Below are positions 56,201 to 59,194 of a DNA stretch of 64,000 nucleotides, piece after piece (position 1 is the first letter of the stretch; each line of letters opens with the position of its first letter). A program made the position numbers and the translations under genes. Below the pieces are notes generated by a model that was not told the origin of the DNA, did no database searches, and worked only from the letters and a program-made list of their open reading frames with translations. This DNA comes from Echinarachnius parma (lineage: Eukaryota; Echinodermata; Echinoidea; Clypeasteroida; Echinarachniidae): contig JBAMJV010008019.1 in the NCBI GenBank assembly GCA_037951105.1, forward strand, positions 1-64,000, given 5' to 3'.

Positions 56201-58164
56201 TCATGTATTACATATATACCCAGTTTTCTCAGTTCCTCCATCAATATCATTATTAGTATATCAAAGTAAAATAATAAATTCATGCATTATTCAAAAGCCT
56301 CACAGGACATGGATAAGCTTTGTATAGATTACCTAGTCAAAGGAAATTCATTTTCAATATTAAGAAGTGATTGAAGATTCTATGTGCATTGCAAACCCAT
56401 TTCTTGCAGTTCCTCCATCGATATCATTATTAGTATATCAATGTTAAATAATAAATTCATGCATTATTCCAAGGCCCAATAATACATGGACGAGCCTTTT
56501 CTATACCTAACCTAGACACAGGAAATCCTACGGCAATATCAAGAAGTGATTGAAGATTCATTATATCAAAGTAAAATAATAAAATAATAAATTCATGCAT
56601 TATTCAAAGGCCTCACAGGACATGGATAAGCTTTGTATCTCTTACCTAGTCAAAGGAAATCCATTTTCAATATTAAGAAGTGATTGAAGATTCTACGTGC
56701 ATTGCAAACCCATTTCTTGCAGTTCCTCCATCGATATCATTACCATTATATCAAAGTAAAATAATAAATTCATGCATTATTCCAAGGCCCCATTATACAT
56801 GGATGAACCTCTTTCTATTCCTTACCAAGACACTGGAAATCCTATGGCAATATCAAAAAATGATTGAAGATTCTACGAGCATTATATACCCAGTTTTGGC
56901 AGTTCCTCCATCAATATCATCATCATTATATCAAAGTAAAGTTCTACATTCATGCATTATTCCAATAGATAACTCCGATGGATAAGCTTTTTATATTCCT
57001 TACAGGTCTAAACACAGGTAATCCTCCGTCACTATAAAAGACCCGGTCACATATCACTGGATAGTGTAAACGGATGCCCGAAGGAGAGTAACATCTTCAA
57101 TCCGTTCGTCTCCGTTCGTATGCGTTTCTTGTCCGTTCTTTGTCAGGCGATGTATGTTGTTCTATAGATCTGGCGAAATGTTTTGTGCACAAAGCAATGG
57201 AGATGACATCCACACCAACGGATAATTTGATTTCGCAAATTTTCTAATCGTCAGGTATCCGTTTACCAGTGATATCCAGTGATATGTGACCGGGCCTAAA
57301 GCACCGATTGAAGATTCTACATGCCCATTTCTGAAAAGTTTGCCCTTTGATATCAATCAGAATAATACATTCATGCATTATTCCAAGGCCCAGAGAACGT
57401 TAACCCATTGCCTACAGTAACCAGATATCTGTTACATCAACCTTGTCCGAATTTTGTAGTTAAAATTTAGTTAAAGTCCTTCCTGTGCCAATTTTGGCAC
57501 ATAAGGCGTAGCCTATCCTCGATTCATTAGCCCTAGGCCACACGTCTACTAAATGTAGTGAAAGCTACAGAAGGGGACCAGTCCTCTAGTAAACTCGTAT
57601 GATTAACTTTCCCTTCTCCATTCTATAAATGCCGAGCGCCTGACTAGAAGGCAGAAGGTACCATTTTTAAAGTCTTAGGTATGACCCGGTCTGGGTTCGA
57701 AACCCGTGCATGAGGCAGACACTCTAACCGTTAGGCCACCATGCTCTGTGTCACAATTCTGCAAGTTCCTCTTTTTGATATCAAAGTAACTTTTCTCTAT
57801 AGATATTCCTTACCTCTAAGACACAGGAATGTGATGAAATCCTCAGTTAACAGGTAGTGATTGAAGATTTTGAATGCATTATGCACATTTCTACAAGTTT
57901 CTCCAAAGCGTGCAAAATAATCAATGCCCACATTATTCCAAAGCCCTACATAACATAGATGATTTGTATATATTTATTCATTTATTATATGACTAACCTC
58001 TTAGACACAGGAATGTGAGGAAGTCCTCGGTGGACGGGCAGTGATTGAAGATGCTGCATGCTTTGCTTCCGTTCATCGAATCTCCGTTCTTCAGCTTGGA
58101 CGGGGTGCAGCCGGGGCTGTAGGCCTGGGGGTACGCAAACTTTCTCTGGGCTTGAACCTTGGCC
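19295..58164 (-). CDS. jarid2: jarid2, PRC2 cofactor (17 exons, 5' end outside window)
   Basis: The 17 exons listed below give about 1289 residues (human JARID2 is 1246, and the first exons are missing here). Order: EED-binding motif QAQRKFA and TEDFLTFLCLRG (residues 1-56); Ser/Ala and Pro-rich linker (57-165); large basic disordered segment ending in JmjN (166-647); ARID (about 648-764); linker; JmjC (about 834-1022); C5HC2 zinc finger (about 1115-1150); Thr/Pro-rich tail. This domain order without PHD fingers, plus the CLRG-(G)TPALP block, identifies JARID2 rather than KDM5. JARID2 is a nuclear PRC2 subunit that helps target H3K27 methylation and has no demethylase activity. All exon phases agree except for one single-base frameshift at about 28404-28411. 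N-terminal exons were searched for and not seen up to 64000. Confidence 0.95.
20088..20165 (-). repeat. tRNA-derived SINE-like fragment
   Basis: On the - strand GTGCATAGTTGGAGGGG resembles an A box and GGGTTCAATTCCCGGC a B box, 50 bp apart. There is no complete cloverleaf. Confidence 0.5.
20261..20371 (-). CDS. jarid2: jarid2 exon, second half of C5HC2 zinc finger
   Basis: Acceptor TTTTTCAG, donor GTGAGT, phase 0 to 0, 37 codons. Reads VVSEREDRVYCLQHALEVIT then NTKMQAKNFTLLYRYSE. YCLQH supplies the later zinc ligands; human JARID2 has VVQENENVVFCLECAL and LMYRYDE at the same places. A damaged copy of this exon lies just upstream (20456-20571). Confidence 0.93.
20456..20571 (-). pseudogene. 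Dead duplicate of the zinc-finger exon
   Basis: A strong acceptor TTTTTTTCAG is kept and the copy starts VVSEWEDRVYCL. An extra C then shifts the frame (CTCCCAGCATG versus CTCCAGCATG), a stop follows, and the donor is lost (AGTGAAGAAC instead of AGTGAAGTGAGT). Confidence 0.85.
20686..20966. mobile_element. 'GGGGGCTAC...CCCGTGTATTTTT' dispersed element
   Basis: Ends AGCAACCCAGCGAAAAA and TTTTTCTCGCTGTAGCAAC are inverted. G-rich words (TTTCGGGGGC, CGGGGGCTAC) recur in related copies near 25030-25190, 47515-47600, 48738-49086, 51465-51625, 53890-53985, 55395-55578, 62450-62530, 62840 and 63190. Confidence 0.7.
21280..21460 (-). CDS. jarid2: jarid2 exon, linker and first half of C5HC2 zinc finger
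   Basis: Acceptor ATCTTTCAG, donor GTAGGC. One base completes Arg, then 60 codons, phase 0 end. Reads DLELSLRQQLSAAGLQSSTH, a Gly/Ser/Asn-rich linker, then KKGCHVCRQLCYLSM. The C-x2-C-x3-C cluster plus CYLSM matches CQICQHLCYLSM in human JARID2. Confidence 0.94.
21732..21865 (-). CDS. jarid2: jarid2 exon, helical region after JmjC
   Basis: Acceptor TTGGCAG, donor GTACTT (weak but consistent), 44 codons plus two bases of Arg. Reads ICRDLKQSSLFSMEHLVCAL, then a helical stretch ending LLRELKVELTAIR. It aligns with the human segment [20 protein letters not shown] ... LLDELRDTELR. Confidence 0.93.
22130..22226 (-). repeat. Two donor-side ghosts of the 22249 exon
   Basis: 'ATCAACTTACCGCTGAAGCTTTGAGATAGGACTG' and a diverged copy ('...TTACTGTTGAAGCCTTGAGA') repeat the 3' edge and splice donor of the neighbouring exon within 120 bp. 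Only about 35 bp each. Confidence 0.85.
22249..22431 (-). CDS. jarid2: jarid2 exon, C-terminal JmjC
   Basis: Acceptor CACGATCAG, donor GTAAGT, phase 0, 61 codons. Reads VPPSVLSPQGIPVYRVVQEP, GEFVIVAHGAATATLCTGHS, VSEAIPFASPAYLQSY. Human JARID2 has [20 protein letters not shown] and GYSVSETVHF here. By alignment to KDM5 (AYHAGFNQGFN), the third iron-binding His is replaced by Thr in AATATLCTGHS, as expected for a catalytically dead JmjC. Confidence 0.95.
22911..23025 (-). CDS. jarid2: jarid2 exon, middle of JmjC
   Basis: Acceptor CTTGTTGCAG, donor GTAAGT. One base completes the Trp begun in the previous exon; then YGVPASHCNKLEETLQSELP and DMASHHPHCLHRNNFHCM. WYGVP follows GSPKI. In human JARID2 the block is [20 protein letters not shown]. 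Phase 0 end, 38 codons. Confidence 0.93.
23144..23321. mobile_element. MITE of the 'ATCAAACCTGTCTATAG' family
   Basis: 'GGCCACCTGTCTATAGCAGC', 'AAAAGTGATCCCCTGCAGAG' and 'AAGTTTGACT' match the element at 11492-11646. Confidence 0.8.
23331..23386 (-). repeat. Internal ghost fragment of the 23430 exon
   Basis: 'GGGGTGCACGAACCACCCCTCTGAACCACAAAGCATGGACACC' repeats about 50 bp from the middle of the adjacent exon (GGGGTGCACGGACCACCCC...GCATGGACACC), 100 bp downstream of it in transcription sense. No splice sites. Confidence 0.85.
23430..23615 (-). CDS. jarid2: jarid2 exon, core JmjC with missing iron ligands
   Basis: Acceptor GTACGTACAG, donor GTGAGT. Reads NNWNCKTIGRNPDNALHLLP, SQLGVNTPELKVSMLYGSEG, WSVHPQGLTQMEYLHTGSPK, IW. 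Human has [20 protein letters not shown] ... IDYLHTGADCIW. Active KDM5 has W-H-x-E-D-H; here it is W-S-V-H-P-Q, so both HxE ligands are absent. Unlike human (GADCIWYCIP), the G-S-P-K-I-W-Y-G-V-P segment keeps the Lys that contacts 2-oxoglutarate in active JmjC enzymes. Confidence 0.95.
23735..23842. mobile_element. Short inverted-repeat element around a poly(C) run
   Basis: 'ACCGTACATCTCCATGTATAGA' and 'TATACACGGAGATTTACGGT' are inverted ends about 100 bp apart, enclosing a poly(C) run. Loosely resembles the termini of the element at 34329-35500. Confidence 0.6.
24361..24513. mobile_element. MITE of the 'CAGGGCCCTGTTTCA' family
   Basis: Left CAGGGCCCTGTTTCACAAAA; right end AAGTTTTTTATGAATCAGGG. 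Shares 'GTCCAATTATCGCAA' with the 6.8 and 16.1 kb elements. Confidence 0.7.
24514..27278. other. jarid2 intron sequence, no gene recognised
   Basis: Contains a copy of the GGGGGCTAC-type dispersed element near 25030-25190 and a short inverted repeat near 25691-25785 (GGCCCCGTAACA / TGTTATGGGGCC). It also has 'CGGGTACCC'-type palindromic text near 25840-26165. Reading frames of 70-170 codons here lack any recognised domain or splice context and are treated as chance. Confidence 0.6.
27279..27692. mobile_element. MITE family A copy 1 (TTAAAGGGGACCACC ends)
   Basis: Ends TTAAAGGGGACCACCACA and GGGTGGTGGTTCCCTTTAA are inverted. Interior shared with 54414-54824 ('CCAACACTTTGTAAAGGGTTG' versus 'CCAACATTTTACAAAGGGTTG'; 'GTTTGCGAGTGCGCCAAT'). 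Confidence 0.88.
27735..27817 (-). CDS. jarid2: jarid2 exon, start of JmjC region
   Basis: Acceptor TATTTTATAG, donor GTAAGG, 27 codons plus two bases. Reads DDYWKMLDDGEPHVAIYKGQ then FNAMQSA. Aligns with human [20 protein letters not shown]. Confidence 0.94.
28318..28471 (-). CDS. jarid2: jarid2 exon before JmjC, carrying a 1-nt frameshift
   Basis: Acceptor TGTTCATTCCAG, donor GTAAGT. From the acceptor in the required phase it reads SRLRSHDQEVNSSEEVVCKG R. Homology then continues only in another frame: DNLSNYSRMAALAQQMHCRR, TNPTTESIE. Human JARID2 reads [20 protein letters not shown] ... PAEIE across this point, so KGRS spans the break. Length is 154 where phase demands 155, so one base is missing near 28404-28411 (within CGGCC). 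An alternative start at a poor acceptor (AAGAG, about 28424) would rescue the frame but discard the conserved EEVVCKGR. Assembly error, null allele or alternative splicing are the options, in that order of likelihood. Confidence 0.85.
28838..28889 (-). CDS. jarid2: jarid2 52-nt exon, charged helix after ARID
   Basis: Acceptor TTGTTCGCAG preceded by (ATT)n, donor GTAAGT. Reads EDKERLETETEVMRKQI and one base. Human has [20 protein letters not shown]. A retroelement fragment flanked by (AAT)n begins only about 8 bp upstream of the exon, so the acceptor's upstream tract is microsatellite. Confidence 0.88.
28897..29295 (+). mobile_element. Retroelement fragment with hammerhead-like motif, set between (AAT)n tracts
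   Basis: A non-microsatellite block (about 28920-29185) lies between (AAT)n tracts. It contains GGGTTTAAATACCC and a hammerhead ribozyme-like core at 29092-29134 (see separate entry). (TAA)n tails continue to 29295. The arrangement resembles a Penelope-like or retrozyme-type insertion, but no reverse transcriptase is present. Confidence 0.5.
29092..29134 (+). ncRNA. Hammerhead ribozyme-like motif
   Basis: ATCAC (stem I 5'), CTGACGA (29097-29103), stem II GTGT/GCAC (29105-29108 with 29118-29121), GAAA (29122-29125), a two-base-pair palindromic stem III (AC/GU), cleavage-type GTC (29127-29129), and GTGAT (29130-29134) completing stem I with ATCAC. All conserved core bases are present. One extra A (29104) lies between the core and stem II, which may weaken or abolish activity. 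Short stem III is typical of dimeric hammerheads of retroelements. Confidence 0.5.
29789..29854 (-). CDS. jarid2: jarid2 66-nt exon, last ARID helix
   Basis: Acceptor AACAGTTTCAG, donor GTAAGA, phase 0, 22 codons: GRVSRLDSVYCKYLHSYDSL SK. Human: [20 protein letters not shown]. The YCxYLxSYDSLS signature is unmistakable. Confidence 0.95.
30656..30683. repeat. Poly(G) run in intron
   Basis: About 25 G interrupted only once near its end; one of many poly(dG)/poly(dC) runs in the jarid2 introns. Confidence 0.95.
31909..32121. repeat. Near-perfect hairpin, about 90-bp arms
   Basis: Left arm about 31909-31999 and right arm about 32030-32121 are almost exact reverse complements (ends GAAATCTATTTTAAACTTTT / AAAAGTTTAAAATAGATTTC), with about 30 unpaired bases between. 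Flanking CAGGAATTGTACA occurs at 31857-31869 and 32121-32133. Each arm holds CTGACGA...GAAA with a perfect 6-bp stem between (GGCTGT/ACAGCC), resembling a partial hammerhead core. Confidence 0.92.
32490..32912 (+). mobile_element. Non-LTR retroelement 3' end with (AAAT)n tail
   Basis: Ends '...CAGCTGCGCTGAAAGGGCCATCCACCC...' then (AAAT)n at 32883-32912. A similar ending (CAGCCATGTGGCTGCGAATG then repeat tail) occurs at 61.6 kb. No reverse transcriptase domain is present. Confidence 0.6.
33158..33283 (-). CDS. jarid2: jarid2 exon, core ARID
   Basis: Acceptor TCCCTCTAG, donor GTCAGT, phase 0, 42 codons. Reads IYGCEIDLVEFSQVVAQQGG, LKTINSNKRWNKVADLLHIP, RT. Human ARID: [20 protein letters not shown] ... 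KKWNKLADMLRIP. This is the DNA-binding helix-turn-helix part of ARID. Two truncated copies of its 5' part lie upstream. Confidence 0.96.
33339..33431 (-). pseudogene. Truncated ARID exon copy
   Basis: Acceptor CTCCTAG kept. Reads IYGCEIDLVEFSQVVAQQG, LKTINSNKRWH then TGA; one Gly codon is deleted and there is no donor. Over 90% alike to the functional exon by eye, so young. Confidence 0.88.
33529..34096. mobile_element. 568-bp MITE with TTAAAGGGGATTTCC end
   Basis: Ends TTAAAGGGGATTTCC and GGAATACCCCTTTAA are inverted. It separates the two ARID-exon ghosts. Contains the palindrome-like 'CGATCGTGACGTCACTTGCG'. Confidence 0.78.
34098..34166 (-). pseudogene. Second, more decayed ARID exon copy
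   Basis: Acceptor CTCCTAG kept. Reads IYGCDIDLIE then TGA, with a 5-base insertion breaking the frame. Continues to QQGG-like sequence, then ends at the MITE. Confidence 0.82.
34329..35500. mobile_element. 1.17-kb foldback-type element
   Basis: Ends TACCGTATTTGTCGGTGTAT and ATACACCGACAAATACGGTA are inverted and perfect over at least 20 bp. The inner part contains the very long hairpin at 34879-35061. No transposase-like reading frame recognised. Confidence 0.85.
34879..35061. repeat. Long hairpin, about 90-bp arms, loop about 12 nt
   Basis: Left arm 34879-34970 and right arm 34975-35061 are near-perfect complements (centre CCGCCGGG AATTGGGGAAAT CCCCGGCGG; outer GCCCGCCATATCACTCATAC / ATGAGTGATATGGCGGGC). 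It lies inside the 34329-35500 element. Confidence 0.9.
35635..35716 (-). CDS. jarid2: jarid2 exon, ARID second helix
   Basis: Acceptor TCGTGTAG, donor GTAGGT. First base completes Arg; then WKSRSKQLSCIKRHLEERDK VAYHPPQ. Human: [20 protein letters not shown]. Length 82 fits phase 2 in, phase 0 out. At least five decayed copies of its acceptor half lie upstream (37.2-38.8 kb). Confidence 0.94.
35880..37165. repeat. Satellite array, about 170-bp unit, with DR1 motifs
   Basis: About seven units share 'CGTCAAACATTACTAAAGTT', 'AACGGAAACCACATTTTCGG', 'TTGCATATTTAATGAGCTAT', 'GACCTTTGACCTACATACTC', 'TAGGCTGTATTTTGATACCA'. TGACCTTTGACCT, or a close variant, occurs near 36129, 36287, 36456, 36602, 36767 and 36937. 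The array ends in GGAAGGAAGTAC and GGACGGACGGCGGCGGCGG, then a GTTACTATATCCCC / GGGGATAATAAT end. Confidence 0.93.
37225..38830 (-). repeat. Array of acceptor-side ghosts of the 35635-35716 exon
   Basis: Units of about 110-190 bp carry the exon's 5' half with acceptor: about 37225-37244 joined to 38130-38166 (split by a transposon), 38296-38330, 38487-38536, 38668-38711, 38774-38820. On the - strand the best copy reads WKLRSKQLSSLKRHLEERQN then TGA. Intronic flank text ('AATTCAGTGTCATACATCC', C-rich run, 'TTTTAAGAACTATAA') is copied too. No donors. Confidence 0.88.
37245..38125. mobile_element. piggyBac-type MITE with TTAA target duplication
   Basis: Starts CCCTAATCCCAC and ends GTGGGATTAGGG, flanked by TTAA at 37241-37244 and 38126-38129. 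It sits within an exon ghost: removing it rejoins '...GTGTGTCTTTAA' to 'GCAGGACAGCTGC', which matches the uninterrupted copies. TTAA duplication and CCC termini are hallmarks of piggyBac-type elements. No transposase is encoded. Confidence 0.88.
39000..41207. other. jarid2 intron sequence with a 177-bp tandem duplication
   Basis: Two copies of 'GGAATAACATGGCCCTCCC(G/A)TGTAGCAC ... TTAATTAGGATAC' lie at about 39790-39960 and 39967-40138, each ending at a G run. The remainder is AT-rich with no gene recognised. Confidence 0.7.
41208..41284 (-). CDS. jarid2: jarid2 77-nt exon, JmjN-ARID junction
   Basis: Acceptor CTTTCCCAG, donor GTGAGT; phase 0 in, phase 2 out. Reads PECKLQAIANTRFTTEVQYV HRLMN(R). 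Human: [20 protein letters not shown]. Confidence 0.95.
41723..43168 (-). CDS. jarid2: jarid2 largest exon, basic disordered region plus JmjN
   Basis: Acceptor TTGCATGCAG, donor GTAGGT, phase 0 both ends, 482 codons without a stop. It begins NSGKLAVNLRNSFKSKGG and is rich in Lys, Arg, Ser, with clusters such as KSRERRRKSDRLK and KRERREKKCSCNSLNC, likely nuclear localisation and nucleic-acid contact. The end is the JmjN block: VLRPSPEEWSNPMAFVESIA, DKLNAYGMCRVVPPEGWK, close to human [20 protein letters not shown] ... FGMCRVIPPPDWR. In mammals the middle of JARID2 binds RNA and nucleosomes. Long opposite-strand frames here are shadows. Confidence 0.95.
43169..43650. other. Unremarkable jarid2 intron start
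   Basis: AT-rich; no repeat, RNA or exon recognised. Confidence 0.5.
43655..44160. repeat. Poly(G)/poly(C)-rich duplicated element
   Basis: Two copies of 'CAACCCATTGTCTAATCAATC...GATCTAC' each end in long G runs, followed by units with long C runs and 'CTTGGGCTGCCAAGTGAAAA'. Ends CAGGCGCAGATCTAC and GCTAGATCCGCCCCTG are loosely inverted, as in common 'CAGGGGCGGATC' MITEs. Confidence 0.75.
44232..44562. mobile_element. MITE with TTAAAGAGATCTAGTAAC end
   Basis: Inverted ends TTAAAGAGATCTAGTAAC and GTTACTAGATCCCCTTTAA. Interior text ('GATGTGTGAAAATTCCATG', 'TCATTGCACTAAGTTTTTAC') is shared with 29380-29780, a diverged relative. Confidence 0.78.
44690..45730. repeat. Tandem array, about 210-bp unit, about five copies
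   Basis: 'GATTGATCA(C/G)AGTAA(C/T)GAAG', 'CTCGGGGGCAAG(A/G)ATCTGACAT', 'CGAATATTGCTTGATTTTTG' recur from near 44726, 44970, 45167, 45391 and 45613. Confidence 0.9.
45785..46440. repeat. Expanded array of the 'GTCTATACAGGTCACCTG' MITE family
   Basis: About seven imperfect units with 'ACAGGTTTGACTGTAC', 'CTACAATGGTCACTATTCTT', 'CCCTTGGGTGGTCACTATAC'. Single dispersed copies are at 11492-11646 and 23144-23321. An exon ghost (46003-46071) is embedded. Confidence 0.88.
46003..46071 (-). repeat. Donor-side ghost of the 46473-46801 exon
   Basis: Copies the exon's last codons, donor and intron start: on the - strand FRLRLDARQFK then GTGAGAACTGCA, identical in sense to RRLRLDARQFK/GTGAGAACTGCA in the real exon, and flanked by the same 'GTACATCATAA.TGCAT' text. 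Confidence 0.88.
46473..46801 (-). CDS. jarid2: jarid2 exon, Ser/Ala-Pro-rich linker after the CLRG block
   Basis: Acceptor AATTTCCAG, donor GTGAGA. The first two bases complete Gly; then TPALPPRLDLFKVKAKPILQ, DAWSMAPKQAPGRKRHSASA..., SEDISVPGIEPLPQDEPSTT, a Thr/Pro/Arg stretch, and KMRERRLRLDARQFK. Human continues CLRG-SPALPNSMVYFG here, so G-T-P-A-L-P is orthologous. An in-frame GGCGCT-type hexamer repeat (about 46660-46692) encodes five Ser-Ala pairs. Three 93-nt relatives of its first part lie upstream and a donor-side ghost lies downstream. Confidence 0.93.
46912..47004 (-). CDS. Candidate jarid2 cassette exon a (93 nt)
   Basis: Acceptor TCGTTTCCAG; open frame GTSALPPRLDLFKVMSKPIL QDAWSLAGGLK; possible donor AAAA/GTAGAC. 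Enters and leaves in phase 1, so it could be inserted between the 58.0 and 46.8 kb exons without shifting the frame. The donor is only moderate. It could also be a neutral duplicate. Confidence 0.4.
47103..47195 (-). CDS. Candidate jarid2 cassette exon b (93 nt)
   Basis: Acceptor TGTTTTCAG; open frame GTPALPPRINLFKVKAKLVR KDAWSLAGGLK; possible donor AAAA/GTAGCC. Same length and phase as its neighbours. Confidence 0.4.
47290..47382 (-). CDS. Candidate jarid2 cassette exon c (93 nt)
   Basis: Acceptor TGTTTTCAG; open frame GTPALPPVMDLFKVKAKPVL QDIWSLAGGLE; possible donor GAAA/GTCTCT, weaker. Same length and phase as the other two. Spacing between the three is 187-191 bp, so they arose by tandem duplication. 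Confidence 0.35.
47383..49650. other. jarid2 intron sequence
   Basis: Holds a partial GGGGGCTAC-type element (about 47515-47600), the paired CArG-like palindromes (47740-47787), the end of a 9-kb-type MITE (TTAATGGATCACTTTAA, about 47950), and a full GGGGGCTAC-type element with inverted AACCAACCAAAAAAATAC ends (48738-49086). No gene recognised. Confidence 0.65.
49658..50273. mobile_element. Harbinger-like MITE, 616 bp, TTA target duplication
   Basis: Ends GGGTGGTATTCTAATATTTG and CAAATATTAGAATACCACCC are perfect inverted repeats, flanked by TTA on both sides (49655-49657, 50274-50276). Further inner TIR similarity ('TCCTAAG...', 'TTAGGAC...'). Three-base TWA duplication and GG-terminal TIRs suit PIF/Harbinger. 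Confidence 0.85.
50277..51780. other. Intron with diverged 'TTGAATGGCACCTTTCATAT' repeats and T/G-rich element
   Basis: 'GAATGGCAC..CTTTCATATAGGG' recurs around 49320, 49430, 50290, 50410 and 50520, on both sides of the Harbinger-like insertion. A T-rich tract (51384-51466) precedes a GGGGGCTAC-type element (51465-51625). No gene recognised. Confidence 0.65.
52353..53223. mobile_element. 870-bp element with long inverted halves
   Basis: Outer ends TTTAAAGG..CTATGT and ACATAG.CCCCTTTAAA are inverted. Inside, about 170 bp around 52520-52690 is inverted again at about 52880-53045 ('GATTGACAGATGAGGT', 'GAGCAGGCGCTC', 'GGTGCATTGTTCAT'). Foldback-like. Confidence 0.8.
53245..54390. repeat. Two interleaved local duplications
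   Basis: 'GCAACTCTATTTTTACAC.GCTATGTCTG' plus about 110 bp occurs at about 53268-53390 and 53510-53640. 'TCATCAACCACAGCG.GAG' plus about 130 bp occurs at about 53740-53880 and 54243-54380. A GGGGGCTAC-type element lies between. The first pair gives a 66-codon + strand frame with no recognised domain. Confidence 0.75.
54414..54824. mobile_element. MITE family A copy 2
   Basis: Ends TTAAAGGGGACCACCGGG and GGGTGGTGGTACCCTTTAA; length and interior match 27279-27692. Confidence 0.88.
55038..55281. repeat. Hairpin element, 50-bp near-perfect arms
   Basis: Left arm 55038-55087 (GGCAAAACTATACTTTAGTA ...) and right arm 55232-55281 are near-exact reverse complements. The loop has about five 'CACTAAATCTGACCTATAGC'-type units and telomere-like GGGTTAGGG text. 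Confidence 0.88.
56130..57860 (-). repeat. Donor-side ghost array of the 57998-58164 exon, about 175-bp unit
   Basis: Copies near 56151, 56328, 56507, 56642, 56821, 56998 and 57806 share, on the - strand, ATCTTCAAT..., GATTTCC...AGTGTCTAG and donor GTAAGG, plus flank text 'ATTCATGCATTATTCCAAGG'. Most have lost the reading frame. The copy nearest the real exon is intact (see 57814-57890). A MITE with ACCCGGTCACATATCACTGG ends (57037-57300) interrupts one copy. Confidence 0.88.
57677..57741 (-). repeat. tRNA-derived SINE head or tRNA pseudogene
   Basis: On the - strand, TGGCCTAACGGTTAGAGTG matches a pol III A box and GGGTTTCGAACCC a B box at the expected spacing. The acceptor stem is not closed, so a functional tRNA is unlikely. 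Confidence 0.6.
57814..57890 (-). CDS. Candidate alternative jarid2 exon (77 nt), phase-matched to 57998-58164
   Basis: Acceptor AACTTGTAG before 57890 and donor GTAAGG after 57814. One base then 25 codons then one base, exactly the phase of the 167-nt exon. Reads NVHNAFKIFNHYLLTEDFIT FLCLR(G), beside IFNHCPSTEDFLTFLCLR(G) in the main exon. The donor is closer to consensus than the main exon's GTTAGT. It lacks the QAQRKFA lysine motif. The polypyrimidine tract is poor, so use is uncertain. Confidence 0.4.
57998..58164 (-). CDS. jarid2: jarid2 exon with EED-binding lysine motif and CLRG block
   Basis: Acceptor TTTTTCTGCAG, donor GTTAGT. One base completes a codon from an exon outside the window; then AKVQAQRKFAYPQAYSPGCT, PSKLKNGDSMNGSKACSIFN, HCPSTEDFLTFLCLR and the first base of Gly. 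Human JARID2 has [20 protein letters not shown] and TEDFLTFLCLRG. The Lys in QRKFA corresponds to human K116, which PRC2 methylates and EED then binds. The upstream exon (phase 2 end) was not found between 58165 and 64000. Confidence 0.94.
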
Positions 58165-58689
58165 CTGCAGAAAAAATGCATATATAAGAATAATTATTTT
58201 TAATTATTTTAAAATTATTCTTAAACAGTTTGCTACTAATAAATGGTTGTGGCATTGAATGGGACATTATGCAAACTTCCTTTGCTTAATCCTATGCCCT
58301 GTGAACACAAAAGAATAATTTATGTTAAAATGTTCATCCATTAATAATTTGTTATGAATTATCCTTTGAACTTGAGGCATGGGGGAATAAAGAGATAGAT
58401 TTTCAATACATCCGGATTGAATGGGAAATAAAACAAAGCACATGCACAAAACGTATATGGTACTTTTTTGCATTATTTTCTCAATTTTTTGGAGGGGTAC
58501 ATTTTTTAATTTGAATATTTTGAATATGTAAATCATCATCAAATAATACATAATGCTTACCCTCAAAACCAGACTAACAGACATACATGCATGCACATTT
58601 ATTTAACAATCATCCAAGTACACATGTTAATAAATATGGGAAATGCAGGTTACTATACTCCATATTAAAATGTATGCATTCATGGCAAG

Positions 58690-59125
58690 AATTTAGATAC
58701 CTACTGTATACAATGTACACCAGACATTGGAAATTTGATATCTTCTGAAAAAAAATGGTACATTGTCATTGGAAATTTGATATTATCTGTTAAATAAATA
58801 GTAATTCTAATGGCATTACTAGCTTTCACTAGAACACAGTACTGCATGGAAATGTAGTCATAGGAAATGTAATACTTGTCTGGAATTTAACAGTAATTCA
58901 AAATGTATGTAAAACTAGTTTTCACTAGAAAACCATGCTGTATGGAAATGTATGTCATAGGAAATTTGATATTTGTCTGGAATTAAACAATAATTCCAAA
59001 TTTATATAAAACTAGTTTTCAATAGAAACCCATTACTGTAATATTTTATGTATTCATTGGAAATTTGATATTTGTCTGGAATTAAACAAAGTATAATCAA
59101 ATGAAAAACTAGATTTCACTAGAAC
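58690..59125. repeat. Tandem array, about 115-bp unit, about four copies
   Basis: 'CATTGGAAATTTGATATTTG', 'TCTGGAATTAAACAATAATT' and 'AAAACTAG.TTTCACTAGAA' recur. Confidence 0.88.
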
Positions 59126-59194
59126 ACCATCATAGATATTTATATACATATATATAGATAGATATATTTTAAGTAAAAGTTCTGCTCGGAAGTC

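Noticed and set aside
57677-57741. Functional tRNA gene
   Set aside because: A and B boxes present, but acceptor stem and anticodon arm do not fold properly.
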